Shown here: in pieces, positions 22,349 through 35,770 of the stretch
Numbering within the stretch: the first letter of the stretch is position 1
Layout: each line of letters starts with the position of its first letter
Assembly (NCBI GenBank): GCA_030437565.1
Contig: CP129291.1
Coordinates: forward strand, 1,302,001-1,366,000
DNA length: 64,000 bases
Source of the DNA: Terrilactibacillus sp. S3-3
GTDB taxonomy: Bacteria; Bacillota; Bacilli; Bacillales; Sporolactobacillaceae
Reading direction: 5' to 3'
Translations under genes and position numbers: made by a program
Notes under the pieces: generated by a model
Seen by the model: only the letters and a program-made list of their open reading frames with translations
Database searches by the model: none
What the model was told of the DNA's origin: nothing

Positions 22349-22552
22349 AAATGAAAGAGAGTCCTGAGGTGTTCGTCGATAGCCGATATGTTTTGACCGA
22401 ACATTTTTGAATCGGGAGCTTAGAGTTTTCGCTCGGAGTATAAGCCTCATAGCGTTGGTGGACATACAATTAGCGAAGCAGGGCACCCACCTGCTGGAGA
22501 GCGGGTTTCAAAACGACGGTTGAAAACGGCACATTTGGGGCTCTCTTTTCTA
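22349..22552 (+). ncRNA. ssrS: 6S RNA (6S-1/BsrA type)
   Basis: About 200-nt RNA predicted between aspS and the next gene, the location of bsrA in B. subtilis. The ends close on each other (AAAGAGAG near the 5' end with CTCTCTTT at 22541-22548). Conserved-looking internal segments include GAACATTTTTGAATCGGGAGC and the 3'-side AAGCAGGGCACCCACCTG. 6S RNA mimics an open promoter and sequesters sigma-A RNA polymerase in stationary phase. The identification combines location, closing stem and motif; I could not run a covariance search. Confidence 0.8.
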
Positions 22553-22566
22553 TTGAGAAGAAATAA

Positions 22567-22597
22567 AAACGGCGGTTGCTGACCGCCGTTTTTTTCT
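22567..22597. terminator. Terminator between 6S RNA and rsfA
   Basis: AAACGGCGGT / ACCGCCGTTT with a 5-nt loop and a T run; A residues on the other side allow use by the convergent rsfA gene. Confidence 0.8.
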
Positions 22598-22605
22598 ATA
22601 CCTCA

Positions 22606-23315
22606 TTATTTTGCCATTTTTTCAAGATTTCCGTTCTTGTCCATTTTAAAAGTCGAACCTGCTGCACTGTCTTGGTCTTGAAAAGCAACCATGCGCCGCG
22701 CACGCTCCATGATGCCGATGAGCGATTGATAATCCTCTTCTATCGTCTGCTGTTTATTTTGAAGCGATTTGATCTCATTTTCCAGCGATGCCACTTTTGC
22801 TCCAATTTCTTTTTCTCTTCCGTCAGATGGGCATTTTCCTGCTCCAGTCTGGCGGCTCCATGACCACTCGTCTGCAAGTTTTGCAGAAAAGCGATGACAT
22901 CAGTCAAACTTAAAGCTCTTAAACTTAAGGCAGACGATTCCGAAACAGCCTCGTGTTGAATATCAGATTCCTTTTCAGGAAGCATAGTCAGAGGTTCTTG
23001 TTCAGCCTCACTGCCGGAATTCTCATATAATGCATGCGGTACAAACACGGGTTCTTTTTTCAAACTTTTGGCCCGCTGTTCGGCCCGTTTCCGTTGTTTT
23101 CGTTGTTTCTTGGCAATTTCAATTGCCTGTTCGTATTTTTTTCTTACAATTGCGTTCCAGCGAAATCCACAGGCAGCCCCTGTTCGGTTCAAGTTGTCGC
23201 CAACTTCTTCAAACGCTTCGAGCTGAGTGCTTCCTTCTCGAATATGTCTCAGGACGGTTTCGGCAAGCAATAAATCGTCCTCATGCGACCATGCATCTTG
23301 TCTCACTTTTGTCAT
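22606..23315 (-). CDS. rsfA: RsfA-family prespore transcriptional regulator
   Basis: N-terminal Myb/SANT-like DNA-binding domain (RQDAWSHEDDLLLAETVLRHIREG...GFRWNAIVRKKYEQAI), a linker, and a C-terminal coiled coil (LEQENAHLTEEKKKLEQK and MASLENEIKSLQNKQQTIEEDY). This is the layout of B. subtilis RsfA, a sigma-F-dependent regulator of forespore genes. ATG 23315 has AAGGAGAG upstream. One frameshift near 22795 splits the coiled coil. It is placed where B. subtilis has yrvM. Confidence 0.8.
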
Positions 23316-23454
23316 GATGAACTCTCCTTGTGTCTTTCTAATTGCCTTGATAGAAATCATTGACAAAAGATGTTTTTTTTTTATACACAAGGGCGGTATT
23401 TTTCTAGGTTTTGTCCGCTAGAATATCAGGGTGACAGCTTAAATGGGCCGTTTC

Positions 23455-24805
23455 TCAATGCCCTTTTTTCCTCCGTGTTTCAAAATAGTCGAGCCGCTTT
23501 GAGATGCTTTTTTCATAGCCTCGAGTTGTTGGTTGATAGAATTTTTTTGTTTGCAGATGATCTGGCATATACTGTTGAGGAACGTATCCTCCTTCAAAGT
23601 CGTGAGGATAGAGGTATCCTTTGCCGTGTCCGAGTTTTTCAGCACCTTTGTAGTGAGCATCTCGCAGATGAACGGGGACTTCGCCTGTTTTTTCTTTCTT
23701 CACACAATCCAGCGCCTGATCAATCCCGCGGACGACCCCATTACTCTTTGGGGCGGTGGCAATATAGAGAGCGGCTTCAGCGAGCGGAATACGCGCTTCA
23801 GGCAGGCAGGCCGATAAACGTCACCGCCGTGACGGCCGCCTCTGCAACCAGGAGTGCATTCGGATCGGCGAGTCCGACATCTTCCGCAGCGTGAATATAG
23901 ATGCGCCGGGCGATAAATTTAGGATCCTCGCCGGCAGTGATCATTTTGGCAAGCCAGTAGAGCGTTGCGTCCGGATCGGAGCCGCGCATGCTTTTAATGA
24001 ATGCCGAGACCGTATCGTAATGGTTATCGCCGGCTTTGTCATATTGAAGCACACGCTCCTGAATCGATTCTTCGGCAACGGCCTGATCAATGTGAATGAC
24101 GCCTTCTTTGTCCGGATCGGTGGTTAATACCGCGAGTTCCAGGGCATGGAGAGCGGTCCGGCTGTCGCCGTTCGCCACGCGAACAAGATGATCCAGTGCT
24201 TTTTCATCAATTGAGATCGCGTAGTCGCCGTAGCCGCGCTCTTTATCCTTAAGAGCGTTCGTCAAGATGCGGCGAATGTCTTGGTCGGAAAGCGGCGGCA
24301 AAAAAAAAAAACGAAAAAGGCGCGACCGCGAAAGCAGTGCGGGATTGATCTCAAACATGGGGCTTTCCGTTGTCGCGCCGATGAGAATGATCGTCCCTTC
24401 TTCAACCGAAGGCAATAATGCATCTTGCTGACTTTTATTAAAACGATGAATTTCATCGATGAAAAGCACCGTTTTTTGGTTATCATATTTCAGGCGCTCT
24501 TTTGCGCCGGCGATCATTTTACGCAAATCGCCGACACCGGACGTGACGGCATTCAGTTGTTCGAACCAGGCGGATGTCGTCCCGGCAATAATATGCGCTA
24601 ACGTCGTTTTTCCCGTACCCGGCGGACCAAAGAAGATCATTGGCGTCAATTTATCCGCCTGAATGGCCCGACGCAGCAGACGTCCTTTGCCGACAATATG
24701 ATCTTGTCCGACAAATTCATCTAATGTTCGCGGACGCATTCGATCGGCGAGCGGCCGCCCGGTTGTCCCCTCGCGATTTTCGGATGGGAAGTCAAACAAA
24801 TCCAT
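23455..24805 (-). CDS. rarA: Replication-associated recombination protein A (RarA/MgsA)
   Basis: AAA+ ATPase related to clamp-loader subunits that acts at stalled forks. Motifs: RPLADRMRPRTLDEFVGQDHI, Walker A FFGPPGTGKTTLA, Walker [20 protein letters not shown], sensor 1 GATTESP. The C-terminus (YLYPHDFEGGYVPQQYMPD) is diagnostic. ATG 24805 has AAAGGA at 8 nt. A third tandem AGGC unit at 23800-23811 shifts the frame; two units would give IGLPEARIPLAEAALYIATAPKS and restore the protein. RLFRFFFLPPL around a 13-base A/T run may also be a miscall. Confidence 0.92.
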
Positions 24806-25194
24806 CCCTATCATCCTTTCGCTGTTCATTTCTTAATAAAATAAGTTTTTACGGAATATGCAAGAACAAACCTATTCATGATATAATATCAGATGTTTAT
24901 TTTATTTTATCATATACAAGCGATACTCTCTTGTTTTCGGTTTTTAAGGCGGCGCCGAATGGGAAGGATGTTAGAGTAGGAAACAGTTGTTCAACGTATA
25001 ATAACGATCAGGATCAGTTTATCGCCGGTTTAAATAATGAACCAAAGATACTCGGAAATTTGCTCCGTTACGGAATATCCGATTAGCCCTAAAATCTCGG
25101 CCCTGCCGATTCTTGGCAGGAGCAGTAGGCAAAACCTTTTACATATGCGAAAATAGAGTTGACAATATAAGAAGAAAAAGAAGAGGTGCGGAGA
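24806..25194. other. Intergenic region between divergent rarA and cymR
   Basis: About 390 bp with no supported gene. It is AT-rich near 24880-24915. It holds a small hairpin, CCTGCC / GGCAGG (25104-25122), without a T run, and TTGACA at 25160-25165 lacking an obvious matching -10. I see nothing else that I can name. Confidence 0.4.
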
Positions 25195-25616
25195 TTGAAG
25201 ATTTCCACGAAGGGACGCTATGGTTTGACAATTATGATGGCTTTGGCCAAAAATAAAGGCAGAGGGCCGCTATCACTTAAAGCGATCGCTCATGAACACA
25301 CTTATCAGAACATTATTTGGAACAGTTGATCGCTCCGCTTAGAAACGCGGGACTTGTGAACAGTATCAGGGGAGCCTATGGGGGCTACGTACTGGCAAGA
25401 AATCCGAAAGAGATCACGGCGGCGGATGTGATTCGCGTGCTTGAAGGCCCGATTCAGCCGGTTGAGGTCATGGAGGATGACGACCCGGCAAAGCGCGAAC
25501 TGTGGGTAAAGATCCGCGATGCGGTCAAGGATGTACTCGAGGGGACAACGCTCGATGATTTGATTCATTTCGACCGCGATATGCATACTCAAGACCCCGA
25601 TATGTTTTATATTTAA
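25195..25616 (+). CDS. cymR: Rrf2-family cysteine metabolism repressor CymR
   Basis: Rrf2 winged-helix repressor that, with CysK as signal partner in B. subtilis, represses cysteine uptake and synthesis genes, including the yrrT-mccAB operon found downstream in this window. Start TTG 25195 behind AAGAGGTG gives LKISTKGRYGLTIMMALA. SIRGAYGGYVLA marks the wing, and RELWVKIRDAVKDVLEGTTL the C-terminal helix. The iron-sulfur cysteines of IscR are absent, as in CymR. One base is missing near 25293. Confidence 0.88.
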
Positions 25617-25646
25617 TTATAAGAAGAAGAAGGAGTTGATGCAGGC

Positions 25647-27963
<2,317 letters not shown>

Positions 27964-28045
27964 GCGGCAATATGAAATGCATACGCCTCTTTTGCTATAC
28001 TATAATCATTGGATAATTTTGAGCGGCTAAAGAGGAGAATGAGGA

Positions 28046-28729
28046 ATGAAGTTGGATAAAAATATGGAACAGGGTCTTAAGTTAATGAATGAGCGCCGCT
28101 ATGAGGAAGCGGCACGCGCCTTCGATCAAGCGATTGAAAGAGACCCCGTGAATCCTGTTGGTTATACAAATTTTGGAAATTTACTCATTGCGGTTCAGCA
28201 GCCGGAGCGTTCGCTCGCTTTTTTTGAAAAAGCACTGCAGCTCGATCCGGAGTTTGCTTCAGCCGCTTTTGGATACGGAAATGCTTTGTTTGAATGGCGA
28301 AGTATAAGGAAGCGATGGCCTGGTTTGAAAAGGCCCGGAAAGCCGGCTTGGATGACGGTGATTTTTTTTTACATGATCGGCTTATGCTGCCTGCAGCTTG
28401 AACAGTCCGGGAGAGCGCTTGCCGCTTTCCAACGGGCGGTGGAGCTGAATGCATCTGACACGGAAGCGCGGTTTCAATATGGCCTGATTCTCGCCAAGCT
28501 GGGGCAAATTGAGGCGGCGGAAAAGCAGCTCGGGCAAGTGCTGAAAGATGACGGGCCGGGCGGCCGCCATGCCGATGCCTATTATAATCTAGGCGTCATT
28601 GCGATGTATAAAGATGATGCAAAGGAAGCTTCGCGTTGTTTTGAAGAGGCGTTGAAACGGCAAAGCGGCCATATGCTCGCGGCGCATGCACTTGCTGAAC
28701 TAAAAAAAAGAAAAGAGGAAAAGCATTAA
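28046..28729 (+). CDS. Tetratricopeptide-repeat protein (YrrB-like)
   Basis: About 227 residues with roughly six TPR units, for example YEEAARAFDQAIERDPVNPVGYTNFGNLL and ADAYYNLGVIAMYKDDAKEASRCFEEAL. A scaffold role is inferred; B. subtilis YrrB sits at the same place before recD2. Two compensating indels (one base lost near 28297, one T gained near 28360) leave a wrong middle segment. The other frame there reads LFEMAKYKEAMAWFEKARKAGLDDGDFF, a clear TPR. TATAAT at 28001-28006 is the likely -10. Confidence 0.8.
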   Translation: MKLDKNMEQGLKLMNERRYEEAARAFDQAIERDPVNPVGYTNFGNLLIAVQQPERSLAFFEKALQLDPEFASAAFGYGNALFEWRSIRKRWPGLKRPGKPAWMTVIFFYMIGLCCLQLEQSGRALAAFQRAVELNASDTEARFQYGLILAKLGQIEAAEKQLGQVLKDDGPGGRHADAYYNLGVIAMYKDDAKEASRCFEEALKRQSGHMLAAHALAELKKRKEEKH

Positions 28730-28746
28730 GGGGGAAGGAGGCGGCG

Positions 28747-31101
28747 ATGATGGGACAAACTTCGATGGATTTATTCTCTGAAGAGCATAAATTTGTCAAA
28801 GGGGAGCCGGTTCGGATCATCTTCCAAAACACGGATAACGCCTATACTGTGATGATTGTCAAAATTTATGAAACGAACGAACCGATTGAAGAGAAGGACT
28901 TGACCGTTGTCGGTTTTTTCCCGACCATTCATTTACATGAGATGTATCATTTTTCCGGCAAATTAAAGATCCATCCGAGATATGGAAAACAGTATGAAGC
29001 CGACCATTACCGCAAATTGCTGCCTCACTCGAAATCGGGCGTCATTCAATATTTGTCGGGAGATTTATTTCCCGGCATAGGCGAGAAGACAGCCAAAAAA
29101 ATCGTCGATACACTCGGCGAAAATGCTATTTCCCGTATTCTGGATAATCCTGACTGTTTGAAAGAGGTAGACAAACTAGGTGAAGATAAAGCGGCGTTTA
29201 TAACAAATATTTTAATGGAAAATGAAGGACTGGAAAAGATATTGATCGGCCTGTCTGATTACGGCTTTGGCGCCCAGCTGTCGATGAAAATTTCAGACGT
29301 ACGGCGATACGGCCTTGAAAATCATCAGTGACAACCCTTATCAACTCATCCAGGACATCGAAGGCATCGGGTTCCAAAGAGCGGATGAACTGGCCAAAAC
29401 AATGGGCATATCCGGAAAACATCCGGAGCGTATTCAAGCGGCCTGCCTTTTCTGGCTTAATGAAAGAGCGATGAATGACGGCCATGTCTTCATGCCGCTT
29501 GATGAACTGACTCGCGCAGCGAAAGATTTATTGTCAACGCCTGACGAGACCGTTGAAGAAATCGATATTGTTCGTGAGCTGGATATGCTTGAAGAAGAAG
29601 AAAAAAATAGTTTTAGAGGAAGAAGATGTGTATTTGCCGCAGCTTTACTACGCGGAAAAAGGGATTGTCACGGGTATCAAAAAATTGACTTGCCAAACGG
29701 CTTTTCAAGAGGAATTTTCTGATGCGGAATTTTTGGCTGCTCTGGGAGAGGTTGAAGAAAAATTTCATATGCAATATGCGCAAAGCCAAAAAGAAGCAAT
29801 TAAACAAGCGATTCAATCACCGGTGATGATTTTGACGGGCGGGCCGGGAACGGGAAAAACGACGGTTATTCAAGGGATCGTCGATGTCTACGCTAAGCTT
29901 CACGACCTGTCCCTCAATCCTAAGGATTATGATGACGAACATCCGTACCCTTTTTTGCTTGTGGCTCCAACCGGCAGAGCGGCAAAACGGATGAATGAAT
30001 CGACCGGACTCCCGGCCGTGACGATTCATCGGCTTTTGGGATGGAATGGCGGCGCTGGTTTTGCTCACAGTGATGAAAATCCAATAGAAGGAAAACTGCT
30101 TGTCGTTGACGAGATGTCGATGGTCGATATTTGGCTGGCCAACCAGTTGCTTAAATCGCTGCCGGAGGATATCCAGCTAGTACTTGTGGGCGATGAGGAT
30201 CAATTGCCGTCGGTCGGTCCCGGCCAAGTGCTGAGGGACTTTCTTCAATCGGCGACAATCCCTGTTGTCAGGCTGACCGATATTTTTCGCCAATCCGAAG
30301 GCTCTTCGATCATCAGCCTGGCCCACCGGATCAAACAGGGGGAGATGCCGGACGATTTGCTGGCGCCCAAAGAAGACCGCCGTTTCTTTGAGTGCCATCA
30401 GCGCCAATTGGTCGATGCGATCTGCCAGATTTCCCGCAGCGCATACAAAAAAGGCTTCACGCCGAAAGATATTCAGGTGCTGGCGCCGATGTATCGCGGC
30501 AATGCCGGCATTGAAAAAATAAACGAAGCGCTGCAAGAGCTCTTTAACCCGCCTACAGACCAAAAACGTTCGATAACTTTTGGCGAGCGTTTTTTTCGAG
30601 TAGGCGACAAAGTGCTCCAGCTCGTCAATAATCCTGATGAACAAATATTCAATGGGGACATCGGCGAGGTGGCGGCTATTTTTAAAGCGAAGGAAACGGT
30701 GGATAAGGAAGATACATTGATTGCGCAATTCGACGGCATTGAAGTCAAATACTTGAAGCATGATCTTAATCAGCTGACGCTTGCCTATTGCTGTTTCGAT
30801 TCACAAATCGCAGGGCAGCGAATTTCCAATCGTCATTCTGCCGATTGTTAAAGGCTACCATCGGATGCTGCGCCGCAATTTAATTTATACGGCTGTCACA
30901 AGAAGCAAAGATTATTTGATCTTATGCGGCGACAAGGAAGCTTTCGAGTATGCGATTGAACACAATGATGTCGGAAAACGTCATTCCAATCTTGCGCGAA
31001 AATTGCGGGAGCGGCTGGCTGTATCCAGCGCTGGCCTAACGGAAAATGAGAGCCGGGCGGCGACTCCGAATGAAAAATCAGAGAGCCGACAAATGCAATG
31101 A
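28747..31101 (+). CDS. recD2: ATP-dependent RecD2 helicase (YrrC)
   Basis: SF1B 5'-3' helicase that functions outside RecBCD. An N-terminal OB-like region is followed by helix-hairpin-helix LFPGIGEKTAKKIVDTLG, Walker A LTGGPGTGKTTVIQGI (about residue 365), LVVDEMSMVDIWL, LVGDEDQLPSVGPG and, after repair, the C-terminal SIHKSQGSEFPIVI and YTAVTRSKDYLILCG. Frameshifts near 29298, 29610 and 30800. Length about 785, as in the YrrC group. Confidence 0.92.
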
Positions 31102-31103
31102 AA

Positions 31104-31137
31104 AGGCGCTTCCAAAAAGGAAGGGCTTTTTTTTTTG
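31104..31137 (+). terminator. Terminator after recD2
   Basis: GCGCTTCC / GGAAGGGC with one mismatch, 5-nt loop and ten T. Confidence 0.75.
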
Positions 31138-31233
31138 TTAACTGAACGGAACCGCGATCATGCCTCTAGGTATAAAAAGGGCCTGATATGGGCATCGTTG
31201 CTAGTAAATGAAAAACTAGCGAGGTGTAAAATC

Positions 31234-31431
31234 ATGAAATGCCCGAATTGCGGAGGCAAAAATTTAGGAAAAATAGGCGCCAATCAATATTATTGCTGGC
31301 AATGCTTTATTGAACTAACTTTGTCGGAAGGCAGGCTTTCCTTAAGTCAAGTCGAAGAGGACGGGACGCTGACAACTCTTGACGACTTGTTTGATGAGGT
31401 TGAACTGAAAGCTGAAGCGAACGGTTTTTAA
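31234..31431 (+). CDS. Small zinc-ribbon protein
   Basis: 65 residues, intact, behind a GCGAGGTG site. The N-terminal MKCPNCGGKNLG...YYCWQCFIEL has two CxxC pairs spaced as in a zinc ribbon; the rest is acidic (EEDGTLTTLDDLFDEVELKAE). Function unknown. Similar small proteins occur between recD2 and yrrI in related genomes by my recollection, but I cannot verify this. Confidence 0.7.
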   Translation: MKCPNCGGKNLGKIGANQYYCWQCFIELTLSEGRLSLSQVEEDGTLTTLDDLFDEVELKAEANGF

Positions 31432-31566
31432 GTATTTAAAAGCATAACAGCTCACGAGAAGGCAAGCCGAAGTTTTCTGCGCCACCGGCGGTTTGGCTGG
31501 CAAATTTTCTGAAATGACGGTCATGATTTTATTCTCTCCGGGTTACACTAAGCGCGGAGGGATTCC

Positions 31567-32640
31567 ATGATGAAATGGACGGCTATCCAGTGGCTTAAGA
31601 CTTTGACCATTCTGCTGCTCGTTTTTCTGAACGGCTATTTATTCTATAAACTGATGCCTTTTATCGGCGGCTTGCTGCATTTTGTTCTAAAAGTGCTGTT
31701 TCCCTTTATTATCGCGGCGATGATTGCATATTTGCTTCACCCCATTGTAGAGAGACTAAGCCGAGAGGGGATGCCGCGTGTACTGGCCTCTTATTATTAT
31801 CTATGCGCTTTTTTTCGGCATAACCGGTGTGGCTTTATTTAAAGGTGTTCCGGTTTTTTTGAGCGAATTGAGGGGCTTCGATGACGAGATCGCAAGCTAT
31901 GCAGCGATGTATCACAACCAGATGGATCATCTTTACCATACAACGCCGGAAGTCACGCATGATCATTTTAACCGGGTCATTGCTAAGGCTGAATTGGGAT
32001 TAAAGCATTTTATCGGTAAAATCGTCGCCTTTCTGACATGGATGTTTCAATCTTTCTTTACCCTGTTGATTATTCCTTTTCTGGCTTTTTACTTTTTGAA
32101 GGATGTAAACGGAATAAAAAAAAAGGATGCAGCCGGCTTGTCCCGCGCAAGTGGAGGAAAGAAGCGATCGATCTTTTCAGGGATATGGATCAGTCTCTCG
32201 GCAGCTATATCAGAGGACAATTGTATGTATGCGCCATTCTTTCCGTGATTGCGGCGGGAGGTCTATGGCTGTTAAAAGTACCCTATCCGCTATTTTTGGT
32301 ACTTTTATTGGTGCGACGGATATCATTCCCTATTTCGGCCCGCTCATTGGAGCTGTCCCCGTTGTTTTGCTGGCGGCGACCATTTCTGTCAGAACGGTGA
32401 TTTTTGTTTTACTTCTGGTCGGCCTGGTGCAGCTGCTTGAGGGGAATGTCGTTGAGCCGCTCATTGTCGGAAAAACCGTCGACATTCATCCGGTTTATAT
32501 TATGTTATCGCTGACTATTGGCGGCGAACTGGCCGGTGTTATCGGGATGCTGTTTGCGGTTCCCATTTTTTGTTGTTGGCAGAGTATTTATTCACCATCT
32601 GCGTGATCGATATGGCGGAGTGATTGACAAACAAGACTGA
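31567..32640 (+). CDS. AI-2E-family transporter (YrrI-like permease)
   Basis: UPF0118/AI-2E exporter family, with about eight membrane helices: LKTLTILLLVFLNGYLFYKL, VLFPFIIAAMIAYLLHPIVERL, an extracytoplasmic loop, and later the signature GATDIIPYFGPLIGAVPVV followed by GNVVEPLIVGKTVDIHPV. Frameshifts near 31785, 32120, 32265 and 32570 split it; the repaired end is VGRVFIHHLRDRYGGVIDKQD, stop 32638-32640. Substrate unknown; AI-2 export should not be assumed although luxS is nearby. Confidence 0.85.
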
Positions 32641-32653
32641 TCTCATCTATAAT
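32624..32653 (+). promoter_or_regulatory. Strong sigma-A promoter upstream of the alaS leader
   Basis: Perfect TTGACA (32624-32629) and perfect TATAAT (32648-32653) with 18-bp spacing. The -35 overlaps the 3' end of the permease gene. The transcript would begin near 32660, about 350 nt before alaS. Confidence 0.8.
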
Positions 32654-32659
32654 ATCGAC

Positions 32660-32944
32660 AGGATAATGAAACCGTGATGAAATATTAATAACGTATTGAT
32701 AGAGTATTGCCGTTTAGACCGTTCATGATATTAAGGACATATCCGCCAATCTTGTATGTGCGATTGGAGCAATGAGGGAACGGTGTGCCGCTCTAATAAT
32801 AAAGCCGAATGCATCCTTGCGGGATCGGATCCGCAGGCCATCGAAAGGCATCGCAGTCTTGTGTGTTTGACCTGCGCTCTCGTCCGGTGCCGTGTGATCG
32901 AAGAGCTTTCGTCCTTTCATGATGATGGGATGAAAGCTTTTTTA
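32660..32944 (+). ncRNA. Putative structured leader or small RNA in front of alaS
   Basis: The stretch runs from the promoter above to a clear intrinsic terminator, AGCTTTC (32904-32910) / GAAAGCT (32932-32938) plus six T. It contains several G/C-rich hairpins, for example TTGCGG / CCGCA near 32817-32835. No AGGGTGGnACCGCG T-box core is present, although alaS is T-box-controlled in B. subtilis. The region also holds a 64-codon ORF (32756-32950) with six cysteines (MCDWSNEGTVCRSNN...). That ORF has no ribosome site and ends within the terminator, so I favour RNA over protein. Confidence 0.5.
32902..32944 (+). terminator. Terminator between alaS leader and alaS
   Basis: AGCTTTC / GAAAGCT, extended inward by further pairs around a loop, followed by TTTTTT. 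It sits 65 nt before the alaS ATG, so alaS expression requires read-through or a second promoter. Confidence 0.7.
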
Positions 32945-33008
32945 AGTTAAATAGGATATACATAATAACCATCACGGTTTTCTACAATATAGGTTGGAGG
33001 TTCTTGTT

Positions 33009-35652
33009 ATGAAGCAACTCAGTTCTGCTGAGGTCAGACAAATGTTTTTAGATTTTTTTAAGGAAAAAGATCACAGCGTTGAGCCAAGCGCCTCGCTCAT
33101 CCCGGTTGATGATCCATCGCTTTTATGGATTAACAGCGGCGTGGCAACATTAAAAAAGTATTTTGACGGGCGGGAAGTGCCGCAAAATCCGAGAATTGTC
33201 AATGCTCAAAAAGCCATTCGCACGAATGATATTGAAAATGTCGGTTATACGGCCAGGCACCACACTTTTTTCGAAATGCTCGGAAACTTCAATCGGCGAT
33301 TATTTTAAAGAAGAAGCGATTACTTGGGCGTGGGAATTTTTGACGAGTCCGGACTGGATTGGCTTCGAACCGGACAAGTTATCGGTCACCATTCACCCGG
33401 AAGATGAAGAAGCCTATCGTTTTTGGCACGATAAAATCGGGATCCCTGATGAACGGATTGTAAAATTGGAACACAATTTCTGGGATATCGGAGAGGGCCC
33501 AAGCGGACCGAATACGGAGATCTTTTATGACCGCGGAGAAGCCTATGGAAATGACCCGGATGATCCGGAACTTTATCCGGGCGGCGAAAATGAACGATAT
33601 CTGGAAATTTGGAATCTCGTTTTTTCACAGTTCAATCACAATCCGGACGGCAGCTACACACCGCTTCCAAAAAAGAATATTGACACCGGAATGGGTTTGG
33701 AAAGGCTGGTCAGCGTCATCCAAAATGCGGAAACCAATTTTGATACCGATCTGTTTTTGCCGATCATACATAAAATTGAACAAATTTCGGAGTCCGCTAT
33801 GCGAAAGGTGAGCCTAACACCGCATTCAAAGTGATTGCCGATCACATCCGCACGGTGGCTTTTGCGATTGCCGACGGTGCACTGCCCTCTAATGAGGGCC
33901 GGGGATATGTGCTGCGAAGACTGATCCGCCGCGCTGTTCGTTTTGCGATGGATATCGGCCTTAACAAACCTTTTATGTATCAATTGGTTTCGATTGTCGG
34001 CGATGTGATGAAAGACTACTACAAAGAAGTGTCAGAAAATATGTCTTTTATTGAAAAAGTCGTACGCCGCGAAGAAGAACGCTTTCACGAAACGATCCAT
34101 GAAGGCCTTGCGATTTTGCAAGAATTGATCGAAAAAGGTAAAGAACAAAATGAAAAAGTGATTGCGGGAAGCGAAGTCTTTAAACTTTATGATACATTCG
34201 GCTTTCCTGTCGAGCTGACGGAAGAGTATGCGCGGAAAGAAGGACTTGCCGTCGACCATGAAGGTTTCGAAAAAGCGCTTGCCGAACAAAGAGAGCGGGC
34301 GCGCTCTGCCCGGCATGATCAGGAATCGATGCAAGTGCAAAATGAAACGCTGCGTAATATCACGACGCCGAGCGAATTCGTCGGTTACAGCGAACACAAA
34401 GTCAGCGATGCCAAAGTCACGGCGATTGTTCAGGACAACATTGCCGTGGACAGCGCTGTTCAGGGCGCAACAGTGCAAATATTGCTGGATCGCACACCTT
34501 TTTACGCTGAGATGGGCGGCGAAATCGCCGATGAAGGGCAGATTTATAATGATGAAACGCGGCTTGTCGTGAAAAATGTACAAAAAGCGCCGAACGGCCA
34601 GCACCTGCACACGGTTGTCGTTGAAAAAGGGGTTATTCATACCGGGGACGTATTCGAGGCGGTTATCGACGAGGAAAAACGGCTCGCCACACAAAACAAC
34701 CATACGGCGACACACCTTCTGCATCAGGCTTTAAAGGACACACTGGGCACGCATGTCAACCAAGCCGGCTCGTATGTATCGCCGGATCGGCTGCGTTTCG
34801 ACTTTTCTCATTTCGGTCAGGTGACAGAAAAGGAATTGAAGCGGGTTGAACGAATCGTCAACGAAAAAATTTGGGAACATCTTCCTGTTTCGACGATGCA
34901 AAAGCCGATTGAGGAAGCAAAGGCGATGGGGGCAATGGCGCTGTTTGGCGAAAAATACGGCAAAATTGTTCGGGTCGTCAAAGCCGGGGATTATAGTCTG
35001 GAGCTTTGCGGCGGCTGTCATGTGACGAACACCACCGAAATCGGACTGTTTAAGATCGTCTCTGAAGGCGGCATCGGCGCCGGAACAAGGCGGATCGAAG
35101 CACTTACTGGACGAAAGGCCTTTGAAAAATTAAATCATGATGTGACGGAACTGGCAGAAATCAGCCATATGCTTAAAATCAATATCGAACAAATCCCTGA
35201 ACGGCTCAATGTATTGCTCAAACAAATTAAGGATTTAGAAAAGGAAAATGCCGCACTTATGGCGAAACTAGGTAATGCGGAAGTAAGATGATTTGGCGAA
35301 GGATGTCAAGACTCAATCCGGCGTTGCTTTTATTGCCAAAAAAGTGGATGCTATGGACATGAATCAGCTGCGTTCCATGGTTGATCAATTAAAGAACCAA
35401 TCGAGTTCGCTAATTATCGTGCTTGCCTCAGCACAGAACGGGAAGGTCAATCTTGTGAGCGGCATCACTAAAGACCTCGTTTCCAAAGGATTCCATGCCG
35501 GTCAATTAGTCAAAGAAGTCGCCGTTCGCTGCGGCGGCGGCGGCGGCGGCCGTCCTGATATGGCACAGGCAGGCGGAAAAGATCCAAGCAAGATCGCCGA
35601 TGCTTTGAAGGCCGTCCCTGATTGGATTGACAAGGCAGCCAGGCAAAAGTAA
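33009..35652 (+). CDS. alaS: Alanyl-tRNA synthetase
   Basis: Class II aaRS with editing domain. N-terminal [23 protein letters not shown], motif 2 region [15 protein letters not shown], the [20 protein letters not shown] block, editing site [11 protein letters not shown] and downstream ELCGGCHV (zinc ligands), and C-terminal [20 protein letters not shown] 33009 lies after TTGGAGG. Frameshifts near 33286, 33803 and 35288. Length about 880, normal. Confidence 0.94.
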
Positions 35653-35770
35653 CAATCCGCTGGTTTAGAAAATGCAGCTGCCGTGAAAAAATGGCCTCTA
35701 GTTCCACTTTTTTTAAAAGGTTTTACAGACAGAAGGTATCAGAGGGATTTTGATGAGGGGATGGGAAAAA

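Noticed and set aside
24640-25086. 148-codon plus-strand frame overlapping the rarA 5' end
   Set aside because: The first half is antisense to rarA and the rest has no motif or ribosome site.
32756-32950. Cys-rich 64-codon ORF in the alaS leader as a protein-coding gene
   Set aside because: No ribosome site, and its 3' end lies inside an intrinsic terminator. Kept only as part of the leader description.
32660-33008. T-box leader for alaS
   Set aside because: No AGGGTGGnACCGCG core. The best resemblance (AACGGTGTGCCGC near 32777) matches only about half the positions and is far from the terminator.
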